Shown: piece after piece, positions 54,635-63,754 of the stretch | How the letters are laid out: each line of letters begins with the position of its first letter | How positions within the stretch are numbered: position 1 is the stretch's first letter | Assembly: GCF_014705615.1 (NCBI RefSeq) | Contig: NZ_JACXJA010000029.1 | Coordinates: 62,001-126,000 of the forward strand | DNA length: 64,000 nucleotides | Source: Paenibacillus oceani | GTDB lineage: Bacteria > Bacillota > Bacilli > Paenibacillales > NBRC-103111 | Reading direction: 5' to 3' | Notes under the pieces: generated by a model | What the model was told of the DNA's origin: nothing | Database searches by the model: none | What the model saw: the letters and a program-made list of their open reading frames with translations, nothing else | Position numbers and translations under genes: made by a program

Positions 54635-55639
54635 ATGCAACCGATTCTACTGTTTTTGCCGGCAACGATCCGCAAAATGATAGAGAAGCTGCCTGCGATA
54701 ATGCGAGACAACCTCGAGGAGATCCGAATCCGCGAAGCAAGGCCGCTGGAGCTCGTCGTGGACGGCGAATCCCGGTTCGTGGCGCCGGACGGAAGCTGGG
54801 CTGACGGGCCGGAGCAAAGCTATAAGCCTACGAAAGAAGACGGGCTAAAGCTGCTCGATCTGCTGACCAATCATTCGCTGTATACGTTCGAAGAAGAGCT
54901 GCGGCGGGGATATATCACGATAGCGGGAGGGCATCGGGTCGGCCTGGCCGGAAAGACGGTGCTCGAACGCGGCGAGGTCAAACATATCCGCGATGTGGGA
55001 AGCTTCAACATCCGGATAGCCAAGGCGATCCCCGGCATAGCCCGCACCCTGCTGTCCGCGATCTGGGACGATTCGGCGCGCACCGTGCACCAGACGCTCA
55101 TCATCTCCCCTCCGCGCCAAGGCAAGACGACGCTGATCCGGGATTTGGCGAGAATGGTTAGCAGCGGCGAAGGCTTCGGTGCCCCCCGCCCGCAGGCAGG
55201 ACTTCGGGTAGGCATTGTCGACGAGCGTTCGGAGATTGCGGCCTGCGTCAAAGGGGTGCCGGCTTTCGACGTCGGTCCGCGTACGGACGTGCTGGATGGA
55301 TGTCCGAAAGCGGAAGGCATGATGATGATGATCCGGTCGATGTCGCCCGAGGTGCTGATCGTCGATGAGATTGGACGTTCCGAAGATGCGGCGGCTCTGC
55401 AGGAAGCGCTGCATGCCGGGGTGCGGGTCATCGCCACGGCGCACGGACGCCATGCCGCAGATGTCCGCGACCGGCCGGTCATGAAGCGGATGCTGGAGGA
55501 CCGGATGTTCACGCGTCTGGTCGAGCTGTCGAGGTGCCGCCGTACGGGAGCGAGGTTCACCGTCTGGGACGCCGCCGGCCGCAAGTTGGCCGAGCTGTCC
55601 GCCGGCCGCGCGGAAGCCGCCGGAGGCAGGCCATGCTGA
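54635..55639 (+). CDS. spoIIIAA: Stage III sporulation ATPase SpoIIIAA
   Basis: The 334-residue protein is a secretion-type ATPase of the mother-cell feeding-tube/secretion complex. Walker A is PPRQGKTT with K164, and Walker B-like LIVDEIGRSED follows. The start ATG 54635 has GGGGAGG seven bases upstream; ATG 54596 is in frame but unsupported. It overlaps spoIIIAB by seven bases. Confidence 0.95.
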   Translation: MQPILLFLPATIRKMIEKLPAIMRDNLEEIRIREARPLELVVDGESRFVAPDGSWADGPEQSYKPTKEDGLKLLDLLTNHSLYTFEEELRRGYITIAGGHRVGLAGKTVLERGEVKHIRDVGSFNIRIAKAIPGIARTLLSAIWDDSARTVHQTLIISPPRQGKTTLIRDLARMVSSGEGFGAPRPQAGLRVGIVDERSEIAACVKGVPAFDVGPRTDVLDGCPKAEGMMMMIRSMSPEVLIVDEIGRSEDAAALQEALHAGVRVIATAHGRHAADVRDRPVMKRMLEDRMFTRLVELSRCRRTGARFTVWDAAGRKLAELSAGRAEAAGGRPC

Positions 55640-56151
55640 AGCTGCTGGGCGCGGTGCTGATTTTGGCGGCGGCTACGCTGTACGGCTTCGCCAAAGCTTC
55701 GGTGTACGCGCGCCGACCGCGGCAGATCCGTCAGCTGATCCACGCGCTGCAGCGGCTTGAGACGGAGATGACGTACGGCTTCACGCCGCTGCCGGAGGCG
55801 CTGCTGCGAATCGCCGACCAGCTCGAGCCGCAGATTGCCGCCCTGTTCCGGTCGGCTGCCGAGCCGCTCTCGACCCATTCCGGAATAACTGCCGGAGAAA
55901 GCTTCCGCGATGCGCTGAACACCTGCTGGAAGCAAACGGCCCTGTCATCGAATGAACGGGAAATCTTGAGCCAGATGAGCTATACACTTGGCATCAGCGA
56001 CCGCAGCGATCAGGCGAAACATTTGCGGCTGGCCGTAACCCTGCTGCAGGCCGAAGAGCAGAACGCCTGGGACGAACAGCGGCGCTACGAGAAGATGTGG
56101 AAAAGCCTCGGAGTGCTGGCCGGAGCATTTGTCGTCATTTTGATGTACTAG
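55633..56151 (+). CDS. spoIIIAB: Stage III sporulation protein AB
   Basis: The 172-residue protein has a single N-terminal membrane helix (LLGAVLILAAATLYGFAKA), the family segment RPRQIRQLIHALQRLETEM-TYG, and a C-terminal hydrophobic anchor. It resembles the GspF-type platform proteins of secretion systems. ATG 55633 overlaps the spoIIIAA stop. Confidence 0.93.
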   Translation: MLKLLGAVLILAAATLYGFAKASVYARRPRQIRQLIHALQRLETEMTYGFTPLPEALLRIADQLEPQIAALFRSAAEPLSTHSGITAGESFRDALNTCWKQTALSSNEREILSQMSYTLGISDRSDQAKHLRLAVTLLQAEEQNAWDEQRRYEKMWKSLGVLAGAFVVILMY

Positions 56152-56165
56152 AAGGGGTGCCGCAA

Positions 56166-56369
56166 ATGAACGTGGATGTAAATGCGATCTTCCAAATCGC
56201 CGGCATCGGCATCATCATCGCGATGATCCATACCGTCCTGAAACAGATGGGCAAGGAAGATATGGCGCATTGGGTAACGGTTATCGGCTTCGTCGTCGTC
56301 CTGTTCATGGTGGTGAGCCTGCTGGACGATTTGTTCAAGGAAATCAAAACGATCTTTTTGTTCCAGTAG
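56166..56369 (+). CDS. spoIIIAC: Stage III sporulation protein AC
   Basis: The 67-residue protein has two membrane helices (VNAIFQIAGIGIIIAMIHTV and VTVIGFVVVLFMVVSLL) and the family KQMGKEDMAHW segment between them. It starts at ATG 56166, 14 bases after spoIIIAB. Confidence 0.94.
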   Translation: MNVDVNAIFQIAGIGIIIAMIHTVLKQMGKEDMAHWVTVIGFVVVLFMVVSLLDDLFKEIKTIFLFQ

Positions 56370-56377
56370 GTGGTCCT

Positions 56378-56767
56378 GTGGAGATTATCCAAATTGTCGG
56401 ACTCGGGTTTATCGTAGCGATACTCACGCTTGTCCTGAAGGAACAAAAGCCGTTGTTCGCCTTTTTGCTGGCCGCGATTACGGGAATCTACATTTTCCTG
56501 TTTCTGCTCGGCAAGATCTCGTCAGTCATCCGGGTGCTGGAGGATTTGGCGGCGCAAACGAACATCAACATCATGTTTCTGAAAACGATTCTGAAAATTA
56601 TCGGCATCGCGTATATCGCCGAATTCGGCGCTCAAATCGTGCGGGATTCCGGGCTCGAGTCGGTCGCCTCCAAAATCGAGCTTGCGGGCAAGGTGCTCAT
56701 TATGGTGATGGCGATCCCGATCATCAGCGTCATCATCGAAACGGTGGTCAAATTGCTGCCCGCCTGA
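56378..56767 (+). CDS. spoIIIAD: Stage III sporulation protein AD
   Basis: The 129-residue protein starts at GTG 56378 behind AGGTGG. It has four membrane segments and reads like an extended SpoIIIAC (VEIIQIVGLGFIVAILTLVL, IAYIAEFGAQIVRDSGLES). Confidence 0.93.
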   Translation: MEIIQIVGLGFIVAILTLVLKEQKPLFAFLLAAITGIYIFLFLLGKISSVIRVLEDLAAQTNINIMFLKTILKIIGIAYIAEFGAQIVRDSGLESVASKIELAGKVLIMVMAIPIISVIIETVVKLLPA

Positions 56768-56801
56768 CCGGAAGCGAATTGCCCGACGGGGGAGGAAGCC
56801 A

Positions 56802-57983
56802 TTGATCAAGCTAAGCGTTTACCGGACGGCCGCCGTCTTGCTCCTGGTCTGGATGATGTTCGCAGGAGAGAGCGCCCATGCATCCACCCCGGCCGAGACG
56901 ATTGTGAAGGAACAGGCGGAACGTCTGCCGACGGATAAGGTGGAGAGCTACTGGAACCGGCTGATCAGCGAGTATGGCGGCTATTTTCCGGACAACCGGG
57001 CCCCGAGCTTTATGGAGCTGCTGACGGGCGATGATGAGAAGTTCAGTCTGAAGGCGATCTTCGCCGCCATCGGAAAGTACATGCTTCACGAAGTGCTGGT
57101 TAACGGCAAGCTGCTCGCCTCGATCGTCATCCTGACCGTATTCAGCATGATTCTGGAGTCACTGCAGAGCGCATTCGAGAAAAACAACGTCAGCAAGGTC
57201 GCTTACGCGATCTCTTACATGGTTCTGCTCCTGATCGCGATCAATAGCTTCAGCGTGGCGATCCAGTATGCGAAGTCGGCGATTACGAGCATGATTCAGT
57301 TCATGATAGCAGTAATCCCGCTCATGCTTACGCTGCTCGGTTCGATGGGCAACGTAGCATCGGTGACGGTGCTTCATCCGATTATCGTTTTTATGATTCA
57401 CGCGGTCGGCACACTCATCTATACGATTGTGTTTCCGCTCATGTTTTTCTCCGCCGTGCTGCACATTGTCAGCTCGATCAGCGACAAATACAAGGTAACC
57501 CAGCTTGCCAATCTGCTTCGCAACATCAGCGTTGCCGCGCTCGGTATTACAGTTACCGTATTTCTGGGCGTCATCTCCGTCAAGGGAGGAACCGGCGCTA
57601 TAACGGACGGCGTCACGATCCGGACGGCCAAATACATAACCGGCAACTTCGTTCCGGTCGTCGGCCGGTTGTTCACGGACGCTTCGGACACCGTGATCGG
57701 CGCCTCGCTGCTCGTGAAAAACGCAGTCGGTCTCGCGGGTGTTATCATCATCGTGTTTCTGTGCGCATTCCCGGCGATCAAGATTATGGCGCTCGCCCTG
57801 ATCTACAACGTATCGGCGGCGGTCATGCAGCCGCTCGGCTCGAATCCGATCATCAGCTGCCTGCAGACGATCGGCAAAAGCCTGATCTACGTATTCGCGG
57901 CGCTCGCCGCAGTCGGACTGATGTTTTTCCTGGCGATCACGATCATTATTACGGCAGGCAACGTATCCGTGATGATGAGATAA
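56802..57983 (+). CDS. spoIIIAE: Stage III sporulation protein AE
   Basis: The 393-residue polytopic protein has an N-terminal signal-like helix, an extracytoplasmic segment (EQAERLPTDKVESYWNRLIS) and about eight membrane segments. It starts at TTG 56802, after GGGGGAGG. It is thought to act as the channel core of the SpoIIIA complex. Confidence 0.95.
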   Translation: MIKLSVYRTAAVLLLVWMMFAGESAHASTPAETIVKEQAERLPTDKVESYWNRLISEYGGYFPDNRAPSFMELLTGDDEKFSLKAIFAAIGKYMLHEVLVNGKLLASIVILTVFSMILESLQSAFEKNNVSKVAYAISYMVLLLIAINSFSVAIQYAKSAITSMIQFMIAVIPLMLTLLGSMGNVASVTVLHPIIVFMIHAVGTLIYTIVFPLMFFSAVLHIVSSISDKYKVTQLANLLRNISVAALGITVTVFLGVISVKGGTGAITDGVTIRTAKYITGNFVPVVGRLFTDASDTVIGASLLVKNAVGLAGVIIIVFLCAFPAIKIMALALIYNVSAAVMQPLGSNPIISCLQTIGKSLIYVFAALAAVGLMFFLAITIIITAGNVSVMMR

Positions 57984-58019
57984 CGTCCGCATCAAAGCGA
58001 TTCAGGAGGGTATGGCGCC

Positions 58020-58733
58020 ATGATAGCCTGGCTGCACGGCTGGTTGAAAGAGATCATTCTAATCGTTCTGCTCGCCGCATTTGTCGACCTGCTGCTGCCG
58101 AACAACGCTTTTCAGCGGTATGTGAAAACCGTGCTTGGCCTGTTCATCCTCTTGACGCTGCTGTCTCCGCTGCTGGCCTTGTTCCAGGAAAACTGGGATT
58201 CGCAAAAGCTGCTCGCTTCCATCGAGCAGATCGGAACGGAGAAAACCGGAGCCGGCACGTTCGATACGATGAAATCGCTGCAGGCGATTATGGACGACGC
58301 GGAGCGCTGGCGTCAGGACGACCGGGCGGAGGCGCAGCGGCTGATGGAGAGGCAACTGGCCGCCGAGCTTCAGCAAAGCGTGGCCCTTCCGGCGCAGGTG
58401 GCGGTCAAGCAGGTGCAGCTTCAGATGAATTACGACAATAACGGAACGCCGAGCATCAAACATATGCAGGTGGTCCTTGATCTTATAGATGAAGTTCCGG
58501 CTGCGGGAAATCCGCCGGGCGAAACTGGAGACCGCAAGCCGATCGGCGCCGTCCGGCCCGTTTATATCGAAGTTCAAATCGGCAAGACGGAGCCGAAACG
58601 GACGGACGCCGGGCTGACCCCGGAGCAGTTGAGCGCGAAGAAAATCATCTATGAGCAGTTGAACAGGCAATGGCGATTGAACCGGGATGAAGTGACGCTG
58701 CTGTTCGAGACGGAACTTGGGGAAGAGAGGTGA
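58020..58733 (+). CDS. spoIIIAF: Stage III sporulation protein AF
   Basis: The 237-residue protein has two N-terminal membrane helices (EIILIVLLAAFVDLLLP and FQRYVKTVLGLFILLTLLSP) and a soluble domain with the ring-building fold, rich in Gln, Glu and Ala. CAGGAGG precedes the ATG. Confidence 0.93.
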   Translation: MIAWLHGWLKEIILIVLLAAFVDLLLPNNAFQRYVKTVLGLFILLTLLSPLLALFQENWDSQKLLASIEQIGTEKTGAGTFDTMKSLQAIMDDAERWRQDDRAEAQRLMERQLAAELQQSVALPAQVAVKQVQLQMNYDNNGTPSIKHMQVVLDLIDEVPAAGNPPGETGDRKPIGAVRPVYIEVQIGKTEPKRTDAGLTPEQLSAKKIIYEQLNRQWRLNRDEVTLLFETELGEER

Positions 58734-58737
58734 GCTC

Positions 58738-59376
58738 ATGGCCAAATGGCTGCAATGGCTGGAAAACCGGGTCGGCGGGGGTCCGGGAGGACCGAAGCGG
58801 ATTCATACGTTCCGGTGGCTTTTACTGCTCGGTCTGCTGGGCTTCGCCCTGATGATCCTGAGCTCGTTTCTGAACATCAAGCCGCTCGGACAACCGAAGG
58901 AACAGGGAGGAATCCCGGCCGATCCGGAAACCCGCCAGACATTTATCGGGAAGGAAGCGAACGACAAAGCCGGTTTTCGGGACTACGAAGAATCTTATCA
59001 AGCCGCAATCCGGGACGTTTTGCAAAAAGTGGTGGGCGTCGGTGAAGTGGAGGTGCTCGTCACGATCGAATCGACCGAGGAGACCATGGTTCATTCCAAT
59101 ACGAAGGAAACGCAGCAAATTACGAACGAAAAAGACGTGAACGGATCGACCCGTCACATAACCGAAATAACACGAAGCGGAGAAGTCGTCTTATACGAAG
59201 CATCCGGCAGCGAGACTCCGATCGTGATTAAAAAAATAAAGCCGCGTATAAGGGGGGTCGTCGTCGTTGCCAAGGGCGCTGAAAATTTGACGATTAAACA
59301 AATGATCGCAGAAGCGGTCGGCCGGGGGCTGGACGTACCCGCGCACCGAATCTCCGTCCTGCCCCGCAAGCAGTAA
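58738..59376 (+). CDS. spoIIIAG: Stage III sporulation protein AG
   Basis: The 212-residue protein has one membrane helix (RWLLLLGLLGFALMILSSFL) followed by a ring-building domain (VVGVGEVEVLVTIESTEETM, IKKIKPRIRGVVVVAKGAEN). In B. subtilis SpoIIIAG forms a 30-subunit ring in the space between mother cell and forespore. ATG 58738 overlaps no gene and follows spoIIIAF by four bases. Confidence 0.95.
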   Translation: MAKWLQWLENRVGGGPGGPKRIHTFRWLLLLGLLGFALMILSSFLNIKPLGQPKEQGGIPADPETRQTFIGKEANDKAGFRDYEESYQAAIRDVLQKVVGVGEVEVLVTIESTEETMVHSNTKETQQITNEKDVNGSTRHITEITRSGEVVLYEASGSETPIVIKKIKPRIRGVVVVAKGAENLTIKQMIAEAVGRGLDVPAHRISVLPRKQ

Positions 59377-59435
59377 GAGGGTTGCCGGCAGGCAAACATC
59401 CATTTTCGATCGATCGATAAGGAGGAAACGAAACG

Positions 59436-60119
59436 ATGAATACGAAAAGACAAACGGTATGGCTCGTCTCGATGCTCAGCTTGATGGTGGTATTGTCCGC
59501 TTATTACCTGTTCACCGAAGATGTGAATGAGCTGGATCTGACGGCCCAGCAGGCGGCAGGCAGCGAAATTAAAGTGGACGCGGTCACGACGGGCACGGCT
59601 CCAAAGACGGACACCGTAGATGGCAAGGCGGCAGCCGACAAAGCAGCTGCGGATCAAGCAAATGCTTCCGCAACCCCTCCTGCCGACAAAGCGACAACCG
59701 CTCCGGTAGCGGCCGGCGCCAAGAAAACGGATGAAGAAGTGATCAAGCAAGTGTCGACGGTCACGACTTCGGGCAACGATTATTTCGCGGGTCTTCATAT
59801 GAAACGTACGGAGGAGTTCTCCAAGCAGATGGAAAAGTGGCTGACGATTCAAACCGACTCGAAGAAAACGAACGACGAAGTGACGCTGGCGATGAATGAA
59901 ATTCAAAAGCTTCAGGATATTGACGAGAAAGTGACGAGCATTGAGGACTACCTCGCGAAAGACTTCAAAAATGCGATCGTTCTCCAAGAAAGCGGCAAAT
60001 GGAAGGTCGTCGTGCAAACGGCTAAGCTGGAGAAAAGCCAAGGTGTGAGCATCGTCGATTACGTAATGAACGAACTGGACGTCACTCCGGACAAAGTAAC
60101 GATTCAATATGTGCAGTAA
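59436..60119 (+). CDS. spoIIIAH: Stage III sporulation protein AH
   Basis: The 227-residue protein has an N-terminal membrane helix (TVWLVSMLSLMVVLSAYYLF), an Ala/Thr/Lys/Asp-rich linker of about 75 residues, and a YscJ/FliF-like ring domain (EVTLAMNEIQKLQDIDEKVT, VIDYVMNELDVTPDKV-type end). It binds forespore SpoIIQ across the septum. AAGGAGG precedes the ATG by nine bases. It ends the operon. Confidence 0.95.
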   Translation: MNTKRQTVWLVSMLSLMVVLSAYYLFTEDVNELDLTAQQAAGSEIKVDAVTTGTAPKTDTVDGKAAADKAAADQANASATPPADKATTAPVAAGAKKTDEEVIKQVSTVTTSGNDYFAGLHMKRTEEFSKQMEKWLTIQTDSKKTNDEVTLAMNEIQKLQDIDEKVTSIEDYLAKDFKNAIVLQESGKWKVVVQTAKLEKSQGVSIVDYVMNELDVTPDKVTIQYVQ

Positions 60120-60160
60120 CGGGACCTTCTGCCGGAAATGTCCGGCGGAGCGTGGACGTG

Positions 60161-60196
60161 AAGAGCGGCTGCCGGGTGAACCCCGGGGCCGCTTTT
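60161..60196 (+). terminator. spoIIIA operon terminator
   Basis: AGCGGC...GGGT pairs with ACCCC...GCCGCT, followed by TTTT, about 45 bases after spoIIIAH. Confidence 0.85.
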
Positions 60197-60259
60197 CCTG
60201 TCCGCAGGCAGCGGAAAAGGAGCTCCCGCGATAAACTTGTTTATGTGCGAATGACGGTT

Positions 60260-60268
60260 GTGATATAA
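60260..60268 (+). promoter_or_regulatory. Extended -10 promoter of accBC
   Basis: TGATATAAT is a perfect -10 hexamer with an upstream TGn extension, 56 bases before the accB start. No good -35 hexamer stands at the right distance, and I see no FapR box. Confidence 0.55.
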
Positions 60269-60323
60269 TACTAACGTTGCTCGTCCAAGCAAGCGCTTCA
60301 CAACCGTTGAAGGAGTGGAAACG

Positions 60324-60821
60324 ATGTTTAAATTAAGCGAAATCAAAGAGTTGATCAAGCTGGTTGACTCGACTACCGTGCAGGAGCTGGAAATCGAAAA
60401 CGAAGGCTCGCGCCTTTTAATCCGTAAACCGAATAAAACCGAATCCGTCGTAGTTGCGCATCCTGCCCCGCCTACATATAATCCTTATGTCCAGCAGATC
60501 GCCCCTCCGGCAGTCGTTCCCGCCGCGCCGGGCGCTGCGGCAGCAGAGCCGGAACAGCCGAAGGCCGAGCCGGAAGCCAACTTGCACAAGATTACGTCTC
60601 CGATGGTCGGGACGTTCTACAGCGCATCCTCGCCGGGGGCCGCTCCGTATGTCAATATCGGCGACAGGGTTAACGAGAAGACGACGGTTTGCATTTTGGA
60701 AGCGATGAAGCTGATGAATCCGATCGAAGCCGAAGTGAAAGGCGAGATCGTCGAGATTCTCGTGGAGAACGGTCAGCTGGTCGAATACGGACAAACCTTG
60801 TTCCTCGTTAAACCGGAATAA
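60324..60821 (+). CDS. accB: Biotin carboxyl carrier protein of acetyl-CoA carboxylase
   Basis: The 165-residue protein has a short N-terminal helical region, a Pro/Ala-rich linker (residues 45-85) and a biotinyl domain with EAMKLMN where K129 carries biotin. It moves the carboxyl group from AccC to the transferase AccAD in fatty acid synthesis. ATG 60324 has AAGGAG nine bases upstream. It forms an operon with accC. Confidence 0.97.
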   Translation: MFKLSEIKELIKLVDSTTVQELEIENEGSRLLIRKPNKTESVVVAHPAPPTYNPYVQQIAPPAVVPAAPGAAAAEPEQPKAEPEANLHKITSPMVGTFYSASSPGAAPYVNIGDRVNEKTTVCILEAMKLMNPIEAEVKGEIVEILVENGQLVEYGQTLFLVKPE

Positions 60822-60876
60822 CGAGCCGATTTCATAGCATGGATGAAATGGACTCGAATTGGAGGAAAATGCCGAC

Positions 60877-62235
60877 ATGAAGTTTCATAAAGTATTGGTG
60901 GCCAACCGCGGCGAGATCGCGGTACGTATTATCCGCGCCTGCCGGGAGCTGGGCATCTATACGGTGGCCGTCTATTCGGAGGCGGACCGGGACTCGCTTC
61001 ACGTCCGGCTCGCCGACGAAGCCTACTGCATAGGGCCTACCCTGTCAAAGGACAGCTACTTGAATTTCACCAACCTGATGAGTGTGGCGACGTTGACCGA
61101 ATCGGACGCCATCCATCCGGGTTACGGATTTTTGGCGGAGAATGCCGACTTCGCCGAGCTGTGCGAGCAGTGCAACATTACGTTTATCGGCCCGTCTCCG
61201 CTCGCCATCAGCAAGATGGGCGACAAGGCGGTCGCGAAGCAAACGATGAAGGATGCAAACGTGCCGGTTATCCCCGGTTCGGACGGCCTGATCGAAGATC
61301 TCGGGGAAGCGGTACGGATCGCCCGGGAGATCGGCTATCCGGTTATTATCAAAGCGACGGCCGGCGGCGGCGGCAAAGGAATCCGCATCGCCGACGACGA
61401 AGAAATGCTCATCCAGCAAATTACGACCGCCCAGCAGGAAGCCCAGAAAGCTTTCGGCAACTCGGGCGTATACCTCGAAAAATATTTGACGGGCATGAAG
61501 CACGTCGAAATTCAAATATTGGCCGACAAACACGGCAACGCCGTCCATCTGGGCGAGCGCGATTGTTCGGTACAACGGCGCAGGCAGAAGCTGGTGGAAG
61601 AAGCCCCTTGTCCGGTGCTCACGCCGGAAGTTCGGGAAGCGATGGGCCAGGCTGCGGTCCGGGCCGCGCTCGCGGTTAACTATTCGGGCGCCGGGACGCT
61701 GGAGTTTCTGCTTGGTCCGGACGGACAATTTTATTTCATGGAAATGAATACGCGGATTCAGGTCGAGCATCCGGTAACCGAGATGATTACGAATATCGAC
61801 ATCATCAAGGAAATGATTCAGGTTGCGCAGGGCGATCCGCTGTCGTTTCAGCAGGAAGACGTGCAAATCAACGGCTGGTCGATCGAATGCCGGATTAATG
61901 CGGAAGATCCGGAGCGCAATTTTATGCCTTCGCCGGGACAAATTCATTTTTATCTCCCTCCGGGCGGCCCTGGAGTCCGCGTAGACAGCGGAGCGTATCC
62001 GGGGTACACGATCTCGCCGCACTACGACTCGATGATCGCCAAGCTGATCGTCTGGGCCCCTACCCGCGACGAAGCGATTGCCCGCATGCGCAGGGCGCTG
62101 GGCGAATTCGCCGTAGAAGGCATTCATACGACGATCGGTTTCCACCTCAAGCTGATGGATCACAAAATGTTCCAGGCCGGGACGTTCGACATCAAGTTTC
62201 TCGAGGAACATGATGTAAACGATCCGAACTCTTGA
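60877..62235 (+). CDS. accC: Biotin carboxylase of acetyl-CoA carboxylase
   Basis: The 452-residue ATP-grasp enzyme carboxylates biotin on AccB. It has [20 protein letters not shown], the glycine-rich loop [32 protein letters not shown] and the active-site [19 protein letters not shown] precedes ATG 60877 by 11 bases; a TTG at 60859 is in frame but less likely. Confidence 0.97.
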   Translation: MKFHKVLVANRGEIAVRIIRACRELGIYTVAVYSEADRDSLHVRLADEAYCIGPTLSKDSYLNFTNLMSVATLTESDAIHPGYGFLAENADFAELCEQCNITFIGPSPLAISKMGDKAVAKQTMKDANVPVIPGSDGLIEDLGEAVRIAREIGYPVIIKATAGGGGKGIRIADDEEMLIQQITTAQQEAQKAFGNSGVYLEKYLTGMKHVEIQILADKHGNAVHLGERDCSVQRRRQKLVEEAPCPVLTPEVREAMGQAAVRAALAVNYSGAGTLEFLLGPDGQFYFMEMNTRIQVEHPVTEMITNIDIIKEMIQVAQGDPLSFQQEDVQINGWSIECRINAEDPERNFMPSPGQIHFYLPPGGPGVRVDSGAYPGYTISPHYDSMIAKLIVWAPTRDEAIARMRRALGEFAVEGIHTTIGFHLKLMDHKMFQAGTFDIKFLEEHDVNDPNS

Positions 62236-62258
62236 CGGCTTTGCCGCATCCGTATCGT

Positions 62259-62287
62259 TTGTCATAAAAATGGCAAAATGGTATAGT
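62259..62287 (+). promoter_or_regulatory. Sigma-A promoter of the asp23 group
   Basis: TTGTCA at 62259 and TATAGT at 62282 are 17 bases apart, directly upstream of the asp23 ribosome binding site. The gene can thus be expressed apart from accBC. Confidence 0.75.
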
Positions 62288-62322
62288 AATAGTATAGACA
62301 AGTCGTCTGGGAGGTGTTACCC

Positions 62323-62739
62323 ATTAGCACTCTAACTACGGAATTTGAGAAAACGGATATCGGAACGATTCAGATTGCTCCGGAAGTGATCGAAGTGATT
62401 GCGGGACTGGCCACTGTGGAAGTTCCCGGCGTTGCCGGTATGAGCGGCGGATTTGCCGGAGGCATCGCTGAACTGCTCGGACGCAAAAATTTATCCAAAG
62501 GCGTGAAAGTCGAGGTCGGACAACGCGAGGCGGCGATCGACGTATCGATCGTCATCGAGTTCGGTCATCGTATTCCGGAGGTGGCGGGCGCCATCCAACG
62601 GAACGTGAAGCAGACGATCGAATCGATGACCGGTCTGACGGTCGTTGAAGTGAACGTACACATTCACGACGTCCAGTTCAAGCCGGCGGACAAAAACCCG
62701 CAAGAAGAGGAAGAAACGACGGCGCACCGCGTTAAGTAA
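62323..62739 (+). CDS. yqhY: Asp23/Gls24-family protein (YqhY)
   Basis: The protein reads STLTTEFEKTDIGTIQIAPE, VIEVIAGLATVEVPGVAGMS, VEVNVHIHDVQFKPADK, a standard Asp23 protein of about 138 residues. In B. subtilis YqhY is linked with acetyl-CoA carboxylase control. No ATG, GTG or TTG stands at the expected place: GGGAGG (62309-62314) is followed eight bases later by ATT at 62323, which fits both spacing and family alignment. The only canonical alternative, GTG 62314, overlaps the ribosome binding site itself. An ATT start, as in infC, is therefore my choice. Confidence 0.88.
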   Translation: MSTLTTEFEKTDIGTIQIAPEVIEVIAGLATVEVPGVAGMSGGFAGGIAELLGRKNLSKGVKVEVGQREAAIDVSIVIEFGHRIPEVAGAIQRNVKQTIESMTGLTVVEVNVHIHDVQFKPADKNPQEEEETTAHRVK

Positions 62740-62833
62740 CGGGCGTGCCCGTCGACTGGGGAAGAAGGTTGCCGGGAGAAACGAAACGGGCAACCTTCCG
62801 AACCTTGCCAATCGCGGAAGGGGACGGACCAGC

Positions 62834-63391
62834 GTGATCAAAGTAATGGACCGGTTGCTGCTATTCCTGTATACGCTGATTATTGGAATCAGCGTCATCT
62901 TTTTTTTGGTCGTTTCGTTCGGCTGGGTGCCGTTCGCCACGTCGGAAAACTTTTTGAACAACCTGTATTATGAAGGGACGGTCGCTTATCCGGCCATCGC
63001 GGTCGGGGTATTCCTGCTGCTGGTCACTTTCCGGTTTTTCTACGTATCCGTCCGCCGCGGACGCGGACAAGTTCCTTCGATCGATCAGCGTACCGATTTC
63101 GGAGATATCCGCATCTCGCTGGAGACCGTCGAAAATTTATCGTTGAAGTCGGCAGGGCGCGTACGGGGAGTTAAAGATTTGCGGGCCCGGGTATCGGTAA
63201 CCGACGCGGGGCTGGATGTGGTCATCCGCGCCGTCGTAGACGGGGAGAACTCGATTCCCGATTTGTCGGAGGAGATCCAACGTTCCGTCAAGACGCATGT
63301 CGAGGACGTTACCGGCATTCCGGTTGCGAAAGTGTCCGTCTTTATCGCCAATGTCGTGCAGTCCCAGACATTTAAAAGCAGAGTCGAATAG
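62834..63391 (+). CDS. amaP: Alkaline shock response membrane anchor protein AmaP
   Basis: The 185-residue protein has two N-terminal membrane helices (LLLFLYTLIIGISVIFFLVV and YPAIAVGVFLLLVTFRFFYV) followed by an Asp23-like soluble domain (VTGIPVAKVSVFIANVV). AmaP anchors Asp23 to the membrane in Staphylococcus. It starts at GTG 62834 behind AAGGGG, 94 bases after yqhY, and is followed by a DUF2273 gene, the usual triad. Confidence 0.9.
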   Translation: MIKVMDRLLLFLYTLIIGISVIFFLVVSFGWVPFATSENFLNNLYYEGTVAYPAIAVGVFLLLVTFRFFYVSVRRGRGQVPSIDQRTDFGDIRISLETVENLSLKSAGRVRGVKDLRARVSVTDAGLDVVIRAVVDGENSIPDLSEEIQRSVKTHVEDVTGIPVAKVSVFIANVVQSQTFKSRVE

Positions 63392-63405
63392 AGGTGGCTG
63401 GCGCC

Positions 63406-63642
63406 ATGTGGAACGAGCTGTGGGAACGGCATAAAGGCCGCCTGATCGGCGTCGCCTCGGGATTGTTTTTGGGAATCATCTATTTAATAAGCGGATTTTG
63501 GGATATGCTCATTGTCGCTTTTCTCATAGCGGTGTGTACATATGCCGGCAACAGGTACGATGCGGGAAAGCTGAAGCTGAACCCGGAAGAATGGACGGAT
63601 AGGCTGAGCAGGCTTGCGGATCGTTGGAAATGGTTTCGGTAA
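63406..63642 (+). CDS. DUF2273 small membrane protein
   Basis: The 78-residue protein has two close membrane segments (LIGVASGLFLGIIYLISGFW and MLIVAFLIAVCTYAGNRYDA), the usual DUF2273 form found next to asp23 and amaP. ATG 63406 follows amaP by 14 bases and has AGAGGTGG upstream. It likely takes part in the membrane anchoring of Asp23 proteins. Confidence 0.9.
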   Translation: MWNELWERHKGRLIGVASGLFLGIIYLISGFWDMLIVAFLIAVCTYAGNRYDAGKLKLNPEEWTDRLSRLADRWKWFR

Positions 63643-63754
63643 CGACGGAAGGCGGTTCCCCCTTGGAAACGGCCTTCTTCTGTTTTGTTTGCAGGTATTT
63701 GTGGTATATTGAACGCATGGACGTTTGGACATCAGGCAGGAGGATGATTCGCGG

